NCBI GenBank assembly: GCA_045604965.1
Contig: JAZUPB010000019.1
Location: 1 to 58,476 of the forward strand
DNA from: JAISGQ01 sp045604965
Lineage (GTDB): Bacteria; Bacillota; Clostridia; Oscillospirales; Acutalibacteraceae
Direction of reading: 5' to 3'
DNA: 58,476 bases
Shown: piece by piece, positions 43,777-52,698 of the stretch
Layout: the number at the start of each line of letters is the position of its first letter
Numbering within the stretch: position 1 is the stretch's first letter
Position numbers and translations under genes: made by a program
Notes under the pieces: generated by a model
The model's input: only the letters and a program-made list of their open reading frames with translations
Database searches by the model: none
What the model was told of the DNA's origin: nothing

Positions 43777-45725
43777 TATCTTACCTTTGAACCGGGCTTC
43801 ATACCATCGGTGAAAATAACTCTTACATCGTCCTCTGCGACATCAGCACAGAGGATCATACCGTTGCTTTCAACACCGCAAAGCTTTGCAGGCTTGAGGT
43901 TTGCAACGACAATAACGGAATGACCGATAAGATCCTCGGGCTTATACCACTGAGCAATACCGCTTACAACTGTTCTGGGGTTGCCTGTGCCGTCGTTGAG
44001 TGTAAGCTTAAGAAGCTTCTTAGCTTTCTTCACAGGCTCGCAGGTCTCAATCTTTGCGATTCTCAGATCAACAGCTGCAAAATCATCAATGCCGATTTTG
44101 GCAATACCGGCAAGCTCTGCTGCCTTGAGCTCTTCTTCGGTGGGCTCGTTGGTTTTGATCATAGCATTGAGTTCCTCGATTTCCTTCTCAATATCAATTC
44201 TCTTGAAAATGATATCGCCCTTGTTAACGGAAACATCAGCAGGAAGAACACCGTATTTGTCAGCATTCTCGTAAGAAACGTCATTTTTGGATGCACCGAT
44301 CTGCTCAAAGACTACAGGCATAGTAGTGGGCATAAAGGGGCAGAGGAGAGATGCAGTGATTCTTATACCTTCAAGGAGGTTATAGAGAACGGATGCAAGT
44401 CTTCCTTTGTTTGCCTCGTCCTTTGCAAGAACCCAGGGCATAGTCTCGTCGATATACTTGTTTGCCCTGGAAACAAGTTTGAAAATTTCAGCAAGAGCGT
44501 TTGAAAGCTGAGTTTCCTCAACAAAGTTATCGACATTTGCGCGCAGAGCGGTCATCTCGGCGATGAAATCATCGTCGAATTCGCCGGAAGCTCTGTCTGT
44601 GGGGAGTTTGCCGTCAAAATATTTTACAACCATAGCAATGGTTCTGGAGACAAGGTTTCCGAGTCCGTTTGCAAGGTCAGAGTTAATGCGGTTGATCATT
44701 ACTTCGTTGGAGAAGGAGCTGTCTGCTCCGAGAGCCATCTCGCGCATAATGTGGTAACGGATAGCATCAGCGCCGTAACGCTCACCGAGGATAAAGGGAT
44801 CAACAACATTGCCCTTGGATTTGCTCATCTTCTGACCGTTGAAGGTTATCCAACCGTGAACAGCGAGGTGTTTGGGCAGAGGCAGATCAAGAGCCATAAG
44901 AATAGCGGGCCAGATAATAGCGTGGAAGCGCATAATGTCCTTAGCGACCATATGGACATCTGCAGGCCAGAACTTATCGTAGTCATTATACTTGCCGTTC
45001 TCGTAGCCGAGTGCGGTGATATAGTTTGAAAGAGCATCTATCCAGACGTAAATAACGTGCTTCTCGTCAAAAGTGACGGGTACGCCCCAGGTAAAGGAAG
45101 TACGGGATACACAAAGATCCTGAAGACCGCCTTCACAGCGGATAAAGTTATTTACAAGCTCAGTAGCTCTTGTTCTGGGACGGAGATAATCGGTGTTGAG
45201 GAGAAGGTCCTCAAGTCTGTCAGCAAATTCGGAGATCTTGAAGAAATAAGCCTCTTCCTTTGCATCGATAACATCTCTTCCGCAGTCGGGGCACTTGCCG
45301 TCAACAAGCTGAGTTTCGGTCCAAAAGCTTTCGCAGGGAGTGCAGTATTTGCCCTCGTAAGCGCCCTTATAGATATACCCCTTATCGTAAAGAGCTTTGA
45401 ATATTTTCTGAACGGACTCAACGTGATAATCGTCGGTGGTTCTGATGAAGCGATCGTACTTTACATTCATAAATCCCCAGAGATTCTTGAAAATCTCAAC
45501 GATCTCGTCAACATACTGCTGAGGTGTCTTATCGGAATCGGCAGCTTTCTGCTGGATCTTCTGGCCGTGTTCGTCAGTTCCGGTAAGGAACATTACGTCA
45601 TAGCCCTGCATTCGCTTATATCTAGCAATCGAGTCACAGGCAACAGTGGTGTAGCAGTGACCGATGTGCGGATTTCCCGAAGGATAGTAAATAGGTGTAG
45701 TGATATAAAACTTCTTGTTTTCCAT
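43776..45725 (-). CDS. metG: Methionyl-tRNA synthetase
   Basis: 649 residues from ATG 45725; an ATG five codons earlier overlaps the GGAGG site. Class I synthetase: HIGH as PHIGHCYTT, zinc knuckle CTPC...CPDC, KMSKS as QKMSKSKGN, and a C-terminal EMAP-like tRNA-binding domain (about 545-649; DLRIAKIETCEPVKKAKKLL). Heads a six-gene minus-strand operon. The promoter is divergent from infC. Confidence 0.97.
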   Translation of the reverse strand: MENKKFYITTPIYYPSGNPHIGHCYTTVACDSIARYKRMQGYDVMFLTGTDEHGQKIQQKAADSDKTPQQYVDEIVEIFKNLWGFMNVKYDRFIRTTDDYHVESVQKIFKALYDKGYIYKGAYEGKYCTPCESFWTETQLVDGKCPDCGRDVIDAKEEAYFFKISEFADRLEDLLLNTDYLRPRTRATELVNNFIRCEGGLQDLCVSRTSFTWGVPVTFDEKHVIYVWIDALSNYITALGYENGKYNDYDKFWPADVHMVAKDIMRFHAIIWPAILMALDLPLPKHLAVHGWITFNGQKMSKSKGNVVDPFILGERYGADAIRYHIMREMALGADSSFSNEVMINRINSDLANGLGNLVSRTIAMVVKYFDGKLPTDRASGEFDDDFIAEMTALRANVDNFVEETQLSNALAEIFKLVSRANKYIDETMPWVLAKDEANKGRLASVLYNLLEGIRITASLLCPFMPTTMPVVFEQIGASKNDVSYENADKYGVLPADVSVNKGDIIFKRIDIEKEIEELNAMIKTNEPTEEELKAAELAGIAKIGIDDFAAVDLRIAKIETCEPVKKAKKLLKLTLNDGTGNPRTVVSGIAQWYKPEDLIGHSVIVVANLKPAKLCGVESNGMILCADVAEDDVRVIFTDGMKPGSKVR

Positions 45726-45759
45726 TGGTAATTCCTCCATTTATTTGCAGGTTCAATAG

Positions 45760-45787
45760 ATTATAACATATTATAATACATTTTCAA
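45760..45787 (-). promoter_or_regulatory. Promoter for the metG operon
   Basis: Minus strand TTGAAA, 16-base spacer ending in the extended TGT, then TATAAT. Confidence 0.65.
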
Positions 45788-45818
45788 GGGAAATAAAGGA
45801 TGAAATTTAAATTATGTA

Positions 45819-45847
45819 TTGACAAAACAATCCTCTTCTGTTAAACT
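45819..45847 (+). promoter_or_regulatory. Promoter for infC-rpmI-rplT
   Basis: TTGACA (45819-45824), 17-base spacer, TAAACT (45842-45847). Confidence 0.6.
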
Positions 45848-45854
45848 CATTGAC

Positions 45855-45985
45855 GACAACAAAGCAGGATACTTTCCTCACCTCCGTTTTTATTATGGAC
45901 GGACGGTCAATAACGATTTTTTTCATCGTGTATTGCCGCGTGGTCAGGAGTGTTCTGTCCACGTTTTTTATTTTTATCGAATACT
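45855..45985 (+). promoter_or_regulatory. infC leader with attenuator
   Basis: The mRNA leader between promoter and infC contains an intrinsic terminator: CGTGG (45939-45943) with CCACG (45959-45963) plus CAG/CTG, followed by TTTTTTATTTTT. Upstream GGACGGA (45897-45903) can pair instead with TCTGTCC (45954-45960), which would break the terminator. This fits ribosomal-protein (L20-type) control known for infC operons in Firmicutes. The ligand here is inferred. Confidence 0.62.
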
Positions 45986-46000
45986 TGGAGGTGTTTGGTT

Positions 46001-46522
46001 ATCAGCAGGGAACAGCAGGCTCAAATCAATGAGGAGATCCGTGACAAGGAAGTACGTGTTATCGGTCCGGAGGGCGATCAGCTCGGTATAATGAGTGCCG
46101 ACGCAGCGCTTGAGATTGCAGCCGAAAAGGAACTTGACTTAGTTAAAATCGCACCGCAGGCGAATCCGCCGGTATGTAAGATTATGGACTACGGCAAGTA
46201 TCGCTTTGAGCAGCAGAAGCGTGAGAAGGAAGCAAAGAAGAATCAGCATGTCGTAGAGATAAAGGAGATTCGACTTTCCCTTAACATCGATACCCATGAC
46301 TTTGAGACAAAGGCAAATCAGGCAAAGAAGTTTATCAAGAGCGGAAACAAGCTCAAGGTATCAATTCGTTTCAGAGGCCGTGAGATGGGACATCCCGAGC
46401 ACGGAACTGAAATTATGCGTCGTTTTGCCGAAGCGCTCAGCGAGGTTGCTAACGTTGAAAAGCAGGCTGCACTTGAAGGCAGAAATATGCTGATGATAAT
46501 GGTTGCCAAACCTGTCAAGTAA
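46001..46522 (+). CDS. infC: Translation initiation factor IF-3 with non-standard start
   Basis: 173 residues. N-domain ISREQQAQINEEIRDKEVR, linker with CKIMDYGKYRFEQQKREKEAKKN, C-domain KSGNKLKVSIRFRGREMGHPE. The ribosome site TTGGAGGTG (45985-45993) is followed by no in-frame ATG or GTG. A TTG at 45995 is one base away, too close. ATC at 46001 is 7 bases away and matches where homologues begin (ISxEQ). infC is the classic gene using AUU/AUC starts, letting IF-3 repress itself. First of infC-rpmI-rplT. Confidence 0.93.
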   Translation: MSREQQAQINEEIRDKEVRVIGPEGDQLGIMSADAALEIAAEKELDLVKIAPQANPPVCKIMDYGKYRFEQQKREKEAKKNQHVVEIKEIRLSLNIDTHDFETKANQAKKFIKSGNKLKVSIRFRGREMGHPEHGTEIMRRFAEALSEVANVEKQAALEGRNMLMIMVAKPVK

Positions 46523-46543
46523 TAAACAAGGAGGAAAATCCAA

Positions 46544-46747
46544 ATGCCTAAAATCAAAACCCATTCGGGCGCAAAGAAGCGCTTCAAGATTAGCAAGAAC
46601 GGAAAGGTTCTTCGTATGCAGGCAAACCACAGACATAAGGCTAACAGCGCAGCTAAGCCTGCAAAGAGAAAGAGAAGCCTGAGAGGCACTGTTGTTACCG
46701 ATAAGACAAACGTAGCACAGGTAAAGAGACTCATTCCTTATAAATAA
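46544..46747 (+). CDS. rpmI: 50S ribosomal protein bL35
   Basis: 67-residue basic protein with the L35 signature PKIKTHSGAKKRFK at the start. 21 bases after infC behind AAGGAGG; rplT follows after 26 bases. Confidence 0.97.
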   Translation: MPKIKTHSGAKKRFKISKNGKVLRMQANHRHKANSAAKPAKRKRSLRGTVVTDKTNVAQVKRLIPYK

Positions 46748-46773
46748 TAACCGTAATTTGGAGGTAACAATAA

Positions 46774-47127
46774 ATGGCACGTGTTAAAGGTGCGCTTGCA
46801 ACGCGCAAGAGAAGAAATAAGACCCTGAAGCTTGCTAAGGGTTACTGGGGTGCAAAATCCAAGCACTTTAAGATGGCTAAGGAAGCCGTAATGAAGTCCG
46901 GCCAGTACGCATACGTCGGCCGTCGTCTTAAGAAGAGAGACTTCAGAAGACTCTGGATCACCAGAATCTCCGCAGCATGCAAAATGAACGGCATCAACTA
47001 CTCTACATTTATGAACGGCCTCAAGAAGGCTGGCATCGAGCTCAACCGTAAGATGCTCTCCGAGATCGCAATCAGCGATGCAGAGGCATTTACCGCTCTC
47101 GTAGAGAAGGCAAAGGCAGCCCTTTAA
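46774..47127 (+). CDS. rplT: 50S ribosomal protein bL20
   Basis: 117 residues with the L20 motif KLAKGYWGAKSKHFKMA near 18-34 and the RRDFRRLWI-type segment (KKRDFRRLWITR). 23S rRNA-binding assembly protein and, in Firmicutes, a repressor of its own operon via the leader. Confidence 0.98.
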   Translation: MARVKGALATRKRRNKTLKLAKGYWGAKSKHFKMAKEAVMKSGQYAYVGRRLKKRDFRRLWITRISAACKMNGINYSTFMNGLKKAGIELNRKMLSEIAISDAEAFTALVEKAKAAL

Positions 47128-47133
47128 TAATCT

Positions 47134-47172
47134 AAAAGTGCGTCCGGCAATCCTTACCGGACGCACTTTTTA
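47134..47172 (+). terminator. Terminator after rplT
   Basis: 14-bp stem AAAAGTGCGTCCGG (47134-47147) with CCGGACGCACTTTT (47157-47170). Confidence 0.9.
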
Positions 47173-47215
47173 AGCTGTTTACGCGGTAAATATTTGCTTA
47201 AAACGGAGGTGCGAT

Positions 47216-48016
47216 ATGGCTGTAGAAATCACCAGTAAGGACAATCAGACTGTTAAGGATATAGCAAAGCTGATGAATAGTGCGAAGGAACGCCGCGAAA
47301 AAGGTATGTTTGTCGCAGAAGGCTTACGTTTGTGTGGAGAAGTGCCGGAAAACGGCATTGAAATTGAGGAACTGCTTTATACAGAGGAAGTATATTTAAA
47401 GCATACAGAAGAAATTGAAAAGCTTGAAAAACAGGCCAAAAAGGCATATTTGATCACAGAAGAGATATCGCAGAAGATATCTGATACCCTTACACCCCAG
47501 GGAGTGTTCTGCACAGGAAAGATGAAGAGCAATACTCTGGACACAGAAAATATGAAAATAGACGGGCAGTATGTACTGCTCGAAAATATACAGGATCCGT
47601 CCAACATCGGAGCAATTTTCAGAACAGCGGAGGCAATAGGATTGAACGGAGCGATCCTTTCGGCAGACTGCTGCGACCTTTATAATCCCAAGGTAATGAG
47701 AGCAAGTATGGGTGCAGTGTTCCGTTTTCCCTCTGCAGTTGTCAATGATGTACCCACATTTATAAAGAAGATACGTTCCGCAGGTATGAGACCCCTTGCA
47801 TCAGTACCCGATGCAGACGCAAGCAAAATTACTTGCGTCAGATTTTTCAAAGGTGTTATAATGTGCGTTGGAAATGAAGGCAACGGCTTGACACAGGAGA
47901 CAATTACAGCCTGCGGTGAGCGTGTTACTATTCCGATGAAGGGCAGAGCAGAATCGCTTAACGCAGCGACAGCGGCATCTATAATGATGTGGGAGATGAC
48001 TCGCAACTACGTATAA
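47216..48016 (+). CDS. TrmH/SpoU-family RNA 2'-O-methyltransferase
   Basis: 266 residues: a small N-terminal substrate-binding domain (about 1-100) and a SPOUT knot domain with motif 1 LENIQDPSNIGAIFRTAEA, motif 2 VGNEGNGL and motif 3 IPMKGRAESLNAATAASI. Methylates a ribose in rRNA or tRNA. The exact position is not predictable. Starts at ATG 47216 with GGAGGTG, 13 bases before dprA. Confidence 0.93.
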   Translation: MAVEITSKDNQTVKDIAKLMNSAKERREKGMFVAEGLRLCGEVPENGIEIEELLYTEEVYLKHTEEIEKLEKQAKKAYLITEEISQKISDTLTPQGVFCTGKMKSNTLDTENMKIDGQYVLLENIQDPSNIGAIFRTAEAIGLNGAILSADCCDLYNPKVMRASMGAVFRFPSAVVNDVPTFIKKIRSAGMRPLASVPDADASKITCVRFFKGVIMCVGNEGNGLTQETITACGERVTIPMKGRAESLNAATAASIMMWEMTRNYV

Positions 48017-48029
48017 GGAGTGCTTAAAT

Positions 48030-49274
48030 GTGGGCGAGAGCGTATACTGGATATGGCTTCAGAGGATCCTTGGATTTGCCAACAGAAACACAGAGCAGAT
48101 CGTAGATTTTTTCAAGAGTCCGAAGGAACTGTACAACGCCTCAAATAATGCAAGGCGCGAATGTATATTTTTAAGTCGGGCTCAGCGTGATATGGCAGCG
48201 GACAGCGCCGTTATGGATGAAGCTGTAAAAATCTTCGAGCGGTGTAAGGAGCTCGGTATAGAAATACTGACTCCGGAAGATCCGCAGTATCCCGAAAGAA
48301 TGTATGATATATCCGATTATCCTGCAGTCCTCTATTACAAAGGAAACCTGCCGGATATAGATGATAATGTCGTGCTGACGGTAGTCGGAACCAGAAAAGC
48401 CACATCTGACGGAAAGATGATAGCATCGGCACTTTCGCAAAGCCTGACTCAGTGCGGAGCAATAATTATGAGCGGCGGAGCGAGAGGTATTGACGATGCG
48501 GCGCACAGAGGAGCGCTTCGCGTAGGCGGCGTGACACTGTCTGTGCTTGGCTGTGGACTTGATGTCAACTATAATCCCGGGTGCGAAGAAACCAGACGAA
48601 GAATATTGGAAAACGGCGGCGCACTCATTTCGGAATTTCCGCCGGGATATGGTCCGTCAAAGCACACATTTCCAATTCGAAACAGAATAATGTCAGCGAT
48701 GTCACTTGGTGTTATCGTCGGAGAGGCTCCTGCTAAAAGCGGTGCCCTAATAACCGCAAGACACGCACTTGATATGGGCAGAGATATGTTCGCGATTCCT
48801 GGCAGTGTAATGAGCAGCCTTTCAGAGGGCGCCAATATGATGATACGCGACGGTGCGAAACCTGTGTCCTGTGCATTTGATGTGCTGGAGGAATATAATG
48901 CCAGATATCCGCACAGATTAGTTATGCGAGGCAGCCAGACTCCTATATCGCAGATCATCAGAAATTCTCCGGAATTTGTGGATATAGAGCTTACAGGCGG
49001 ATATTCATATCTGAAGGATAATACGGTGAAAAAGAATGTTCTTGCAGAGCAGATCGAAACGATAAAAGGGGTATCTGTGCCGCTGCCTTCCGATTCATCG
49101 GATACAGCATCTGAGATTTATTCACTGCTTAAGGAATACTCGCTCAGTCTTGATGAGCTGTGTGTCAGACTATCAATACCTGCACACAGATTGCTGACAG
49201 CGATAACCGAACTGGAAATAAACGGTGTTATTTCTTCAGATTCACAGCGTAAATATTATATCAATAAACAATAG
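48030..49274 (+). CDS. dprA: DNA processing protein DprA
   Basis: 414 residues. Binds incoming single-stranded DNA and loads RecA in natural transformation. N-terminal SAM-like helices, Rossmann-like domain with VVGTRKATSDG, SGGARGIDDAAHRGAL, LGCGLDVNYNPG and FPIRNRIMSA, and a C-terminal winged helix (about 352-414). GTG start 48030 behind AAGGAG. Followed by topA, the common dprA-topA order. Confidence 0.95.
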   Translation: MGESVYWIWLQRILGFANRNTEQIVDFFKSPKELYNASNNARRECIFLSRAQRDMAADSAVMDEAVKIFERCKELGIEILTPEDPQYPERMYDISDYPAVLYYKGNLPDIDDNVVLTVVGTRKATSDGKMIASALSQSLTQCGAIIMSGGARGIDDAAHRGALRVGGVTLSVLGCGLDVNYNPGCEETRRRILENGGALISEFPPGYGPSKHTFPIRNRIMSAMSLGVIVGEAPAKSGALITARHALDMGRDMFAIPGSVMSSLSEGANMMIRDGAKPVSCAFDVLEEYNARYPHRLVMRGSQTPISQIIRNSPEFVDIELTGGYSYLKDNTVKKNVLAEQIETIKGVSVPLPSDSSDTASEIYSLLKEYSLSLDELCVRLSIPAHRLLTAITELEINGVISSDSQRKYYINKQ

Positions 49275-49285
49275 AGGTAAATAAT

Positions 49286-51379
49286 ATGTCAAAATTGGTT
49301 ATTGTTGAGTCACCGGGTAAGGTGAAGACCATAAAAAAATATCTGGGCAGCGAATATGATGTAGTTGCCTCAGTCGGACACGTCAGAGATTTGCCTAAAA
49401 ACAGGCTCAGCGTTGATGTGAAGAAGAACTTTGAGCCCAAATATGCGGTTATCAAGGGAAAAGAAGAGCTGGTAGAAAAGCTTAAGGATGCCGCAGAGAA
49501 GAGTGAATATGTATATCTCGCAACCGATCCTGACCGTGAGGGAGAGGCTATATCCTGGCATCTGGCATACCTTCTCGGTCTTGATATAAATGAGAACAAC
49601 AGAGTAATATTCAATGAGATAACTGAAACAGGAATTGTCGAAGGTATGAAAAAGCCTCGTTCCATCGATATGGATCTTGTCAACGCACAGCAGTGCCGAA
49701 GAATACTCGACAGAATCGTAGGCTATCGCTTAAGTCCGTTTATTTCATCGAAAATAAGACGCGGTCTCTCTGCAGGACGTGTGCAGTCCGTTGCAGTCAG
49801 AATGATATGTGACAGAGAGGAAGAAATTCGCGCATTTGTTCCTGAGGAATACTGGACAATAGACGCAAAATTCATTCCTCAGGGAGAGAAAAAGGCATTT
49901 GCTGCAAGTTTCTTCGGTACAAAGGACGAGAAGCTTGAGATAAAGAACGAAGCTGAAGCAAATGCTATTCTGGCAGAGCTTGAAAAAGGGGTATATACAA
50001 TATCCAACATCAAGAAAGGTGTCAGAAAAAAGAATCCTGCACCTCCTTTTATAACATCGACTCTGCAGCAGGAAGCCTCCAGAAAGCTTAATTTCCAGGG
50101 TCAGAAAACTATGAAGATAGCTCAGGAGCTGTATGAAGGTATTGATATTGAGGGTATGGGCGCAGTCGGTCTCATAACCTATATGCGTACGGACTCTCTC
50201 AGAATCTCAAACGAAGCAAAAGTTGAGGCAGAGGCTTTCATTGAGGAAAAGTGGGGAAAGAAATACGTCGCCGATAAGCCCTATAAGTTCAAGAATAAGG
50301 GCGATATCCAGGATGGTCACGAAGCTATCCGTCCCACAATGCCTACACTTACCCCCGATCAGGCAAAGGCGAGCCTTACAAACGACCAATATAAGTTGTA
50401 TAAACTTATCTGGGAGCGCTTTACAGCAAGCTTTATGGCACAGTGTCTTCAGGACACCACAAATGTTGATATAGAAAACGGCAAATATCTGTTCAAGGCA
50501 AGCGGATATACTGTAAAGTTCGACGGCTATACAGCTCTTTACGAGGAATCAAAGGATGAAGAAGAGAAGGACGGAGGAAAACTGCCCGTACTTGCAGAAG
50601 GAACAAATCTTAAGGTAAAGGATATTGTTCCAAATCAGCATTTTACTCAGCCTCCTGCACGCTACACCGAATCAACACTCAATAAAGCGCTTGAGGAAAA
50701 CGGAATAGGTCGTCCGTCCACATATGCAACCATTATTTCAACTATCGTCAGCAGAGAATATGTTGTAAGAGAAGGAAAGACCTTAAAGCCCACAGAGCTT
50801 GGCGAAACAACAAACAAGCTTATGAAGGAGCGCTTCGCTAAAATAGTCAGTGTTCGTTTTACCGCTCAGATGCTTAAGAATCTCGATCAGGTAAAGGACG
50901 GCAAGGTGGATTGGATTGAAACACTCAGAACTTTCCACGAAGAATTTGAGAAAACACTTTCCGATGCAAAGAAGGCAATGGAAGGCGTCACTCTTAAGCC
51001 GCCCGATGAAGAGACCGATATGATCTGCGAGAAATGCGGTCGCAAGATGGTAATAAAGACCGGTAGATACGGCAAGTTCATTGCCTGTCCCGGTTATCCC
51101 GAATGTAAAAATATAAAATCCATAGTAAATGAGATAGATGCCGATTGCCCCAAGTGCGGAAGCAAAGTTGTAGTCAAGAAGACCAAGCGCGGCAAGGTGT
51201 TCTACGGATGCTCCGGCTATCCCAACTGCGACTTTATGACCTGGAATGAGCCGACTCGCCAGAAATGTCCTCAGTGCGGAGAAATTCTGTATGTAAAGAA
51301 CGGAAAAACTCAGAAGCTGTATTGTGCAAAAGAGGGCTGCGGATACTCCAGAGCGTTGGAGGAGAAGTCAGGTGAGTAA
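49286..51379 (+). CDS. topA: DNA topoisomerase I
   Basis: 697-residue type IA enzyme relaxing negative supercoils. Toprim VIVESPGKVKTIKKYLG and DPDREGEAI, active-site Tyr299 in LITYMRTDSLRIS, and three C-terminal four-cysteine zinc ribbons beginning at CEKC, CPKC and CPQC. The last ends seven residues before the stop. Overlaps trmFO by 8 nt. Confidence 0.98.
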   Translation: MSKLVIVESPGKVKTIKKYLGSEYDVVASVGHVRDLPKNRLSVDVKKNFEPKYAVIKGKEELVEKLKDAAEKSEYVYLATDPDREGEAISWHLAYLLGLDINENNRVIFNEITETGIVEGMKKPRSIDMDLVNAQQCRRILDRIVGYRLSPFISSKIRRGLSAGRVQSVAVRMICDREEEIRAFVPEEYWTIDAKFIPQGEKKAFAASFFGTKDEKLEIKNEAEANAILAELEKGVYTISNIKKGVRKKNPAPPFITSTLQQEASRKLNFQGQKTMKIAQELYEGIDIEGMGAVGLITYMRTDSLRISNEAKVEAEAFIEEKWGKKYVADKPYKFKNKGDIQDGHEAIRPTMPTLTPDQAKASLTNDQYKLYKLIWERFTASFMAQCLQDTTNVDIENGKYLFKASGYTVKFDGYTALYEESKDEEEKDGGKLPVLAEGTNLKVKDIVPNQHFTQPPARYTESTLNKALEENGIGRPSTYATIISTIVSREYVVREGKTLKPTELGETTNKLMKERFAKIVSVRFTAQMLKNLDQVKDGKVDWIETLRTFHEEFEKTLSDAKKAMEGVTLKPPDEETDMICEKCGRKMVIKTGRYGKFIACPGYPECKNIKSIVNEIDADCPKCGSKVVVKKTKRGKVFYGCSGYPNCDFMTWNEPTRQKCPQCGEILYVKNGKTQKLYCAKEGCGYSRALEEKSGE

Positions 51380-52697
51380 TTCCCGAATAACGGTAATCGG
51401 AGCAGGTCTTGCAGGCTGTGAAGCAGCGTGGCAGATCGCAAAAAAAGGAATCAGAGTACGCCTTATCGAAATGAAGGGCAAAAAGTATACACCGGCACAT
51501 AAGAGTCCTTTGTTTGCGGAACTTGTCTGTTCCAATTCTTTCAAAGCAAACCGAATAGACAGTGCGGCAGGCCTGATGAAGGAAGAAATGCGCCGATTGG
51601 GAAGCCTGCTCCTTAAGGTGGCAGATAAATGCTCTGTTGCAGCAGGCGGAGCACTTGCAGTTGACAGGGATTTGTTTGCTGAAGGTGTAACAAAAGCTAT
51701 AAAGGAAAATGACTTTATAGAAATTGTTGAGGAGGAAGCCACAGAAATTCCTTCCGATGGTATAGTTGTAGTGGCGACAGGACCGCTGACAAGCGATTCC
51801 CTCAGTGAATCAATAGGAAAGTTGTGCGGACAGCCCTACCTTAACTTTTATGATGCTGCTGCCCCTATAGTATCAGCAGACAGTATTGATATGGAATGTG
51901 CCTTTGCTGCTTCGAGATACGATAGAGGCGGCGAAGACGATTACATAAACTGTCCTATGAATAAAGAGGAATACGAATCATTTGTATCCGAACTCTTAAA
52001 AGCTGAGCGCGCACTTCTCCACGATGCGGATAAGGAAATGCCTGTATATGAAGGTTGTATGCCTGTTGAGGTGCTCGCATCAAGAGGAGAGAATACTTTA
52101 CGTTTCGGTCCGATGAAGCCTGTGGGGCTGCGTGATCCGAGAACAGGACACAGACCTTGGGCAAACCTTCAGCTGAGACGTGAGAATGCAGATGGAACAA
52201 TGTTCAATCTGGTGGGATTTCAGACCAATCTGAAATTCGGCGAGCAAAAGCGAGTATTTTCTATGATACCTGCTCTGAAAAACGCAGAATTTGTCCGATA
52301 TGGAGTAATGCACAGAAACACATTCCTTGATTCCCCTAGGCTTCTTGGTGCTGACTATTCTCTTCGCGCCGATGACCGCATATTTTTCGCGGGACAGATA
52401 ACAGGCGTGGAAGGATATATGGAATCAGCAGGCTCAGGATTGCTGGCAGGAATAAATGCAGTGCGCAGACTCAAGGGAAAAGATACTGCGGTACTCGATA
52501 AGGTGACTATGCTGGGAGCTTTATCGCAGTACATATCGGATGAAACAGTGACCAATTTTCAGCCAATGGGTGCAAATTTTGGCGTTTTGCCTCCGATTGA
52601 GCCGAAAATAAGAGATAAAAGAGAACGTTATGCGGCATTGAGCGAGCGCGGTCTTAAATCTCTGGAAGAATCAATAAAAATTTGGGAGGAAGAATAA
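51372..52697 (+). CDS. trmFO: Methylenetetrahydrofolate-tRNA-(uracil-5-)-methyltransferase
   Basis: 441 residues from GTG 51372, chosen by GGAGGAG at 51358-51364; a longer ATG frame at 51324 lies inside topA. FAD/NAD protein: N-terminal ITVIGAGLAGCEAAWQIA, then CSNSFKAN, GPLTSD, NCPMNKEEY and a C-terminal QITGVEGYMESAGSGLLAG FAD segment. Makes m5U54 in the tRNA T-loop using methylene-THF, the product FolD interconverts. One base before plsX. Confidence 0.96.
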   Translation: MSNSRITVIGAGLAGCEAAWQIAKKGIRVRLIEMKGKKYTPAHKSPLFAELVCSNSFKANRIDSAAGLMKEEMRRLGSLLLKVADKCSVAAGGALAVDRDLFAEGVTKAIKENDFIEIVEEEATEIPSDGIVVVATGPLTSDSLSESIGKLCGQPYLNFYDAAAPIVSADSIDMECAFAASRYDRGGEDDYINCPMNKEEYESFVSELLKAERALLHDADKEMPVYEGCMPVEVLASRGENTLRFGPMKPVGLRDPRTGHRPWANLQLRRENADGTMFNLVGFQTNLKFGEQKRVFSMIPALKNAEFVRYGVMHRNTFLDSPRLLGADYSLRADDRIFFAGQITGVEGYMESAGSGLLAGINAVRRLKGKDTAVLDKVTMLGALSQYISDETVTNFQPMGANFGVLPPIEPKIRDKRERYAALSERGLKSLEESIKIWEEE

Positions 52698-52698
52698 T

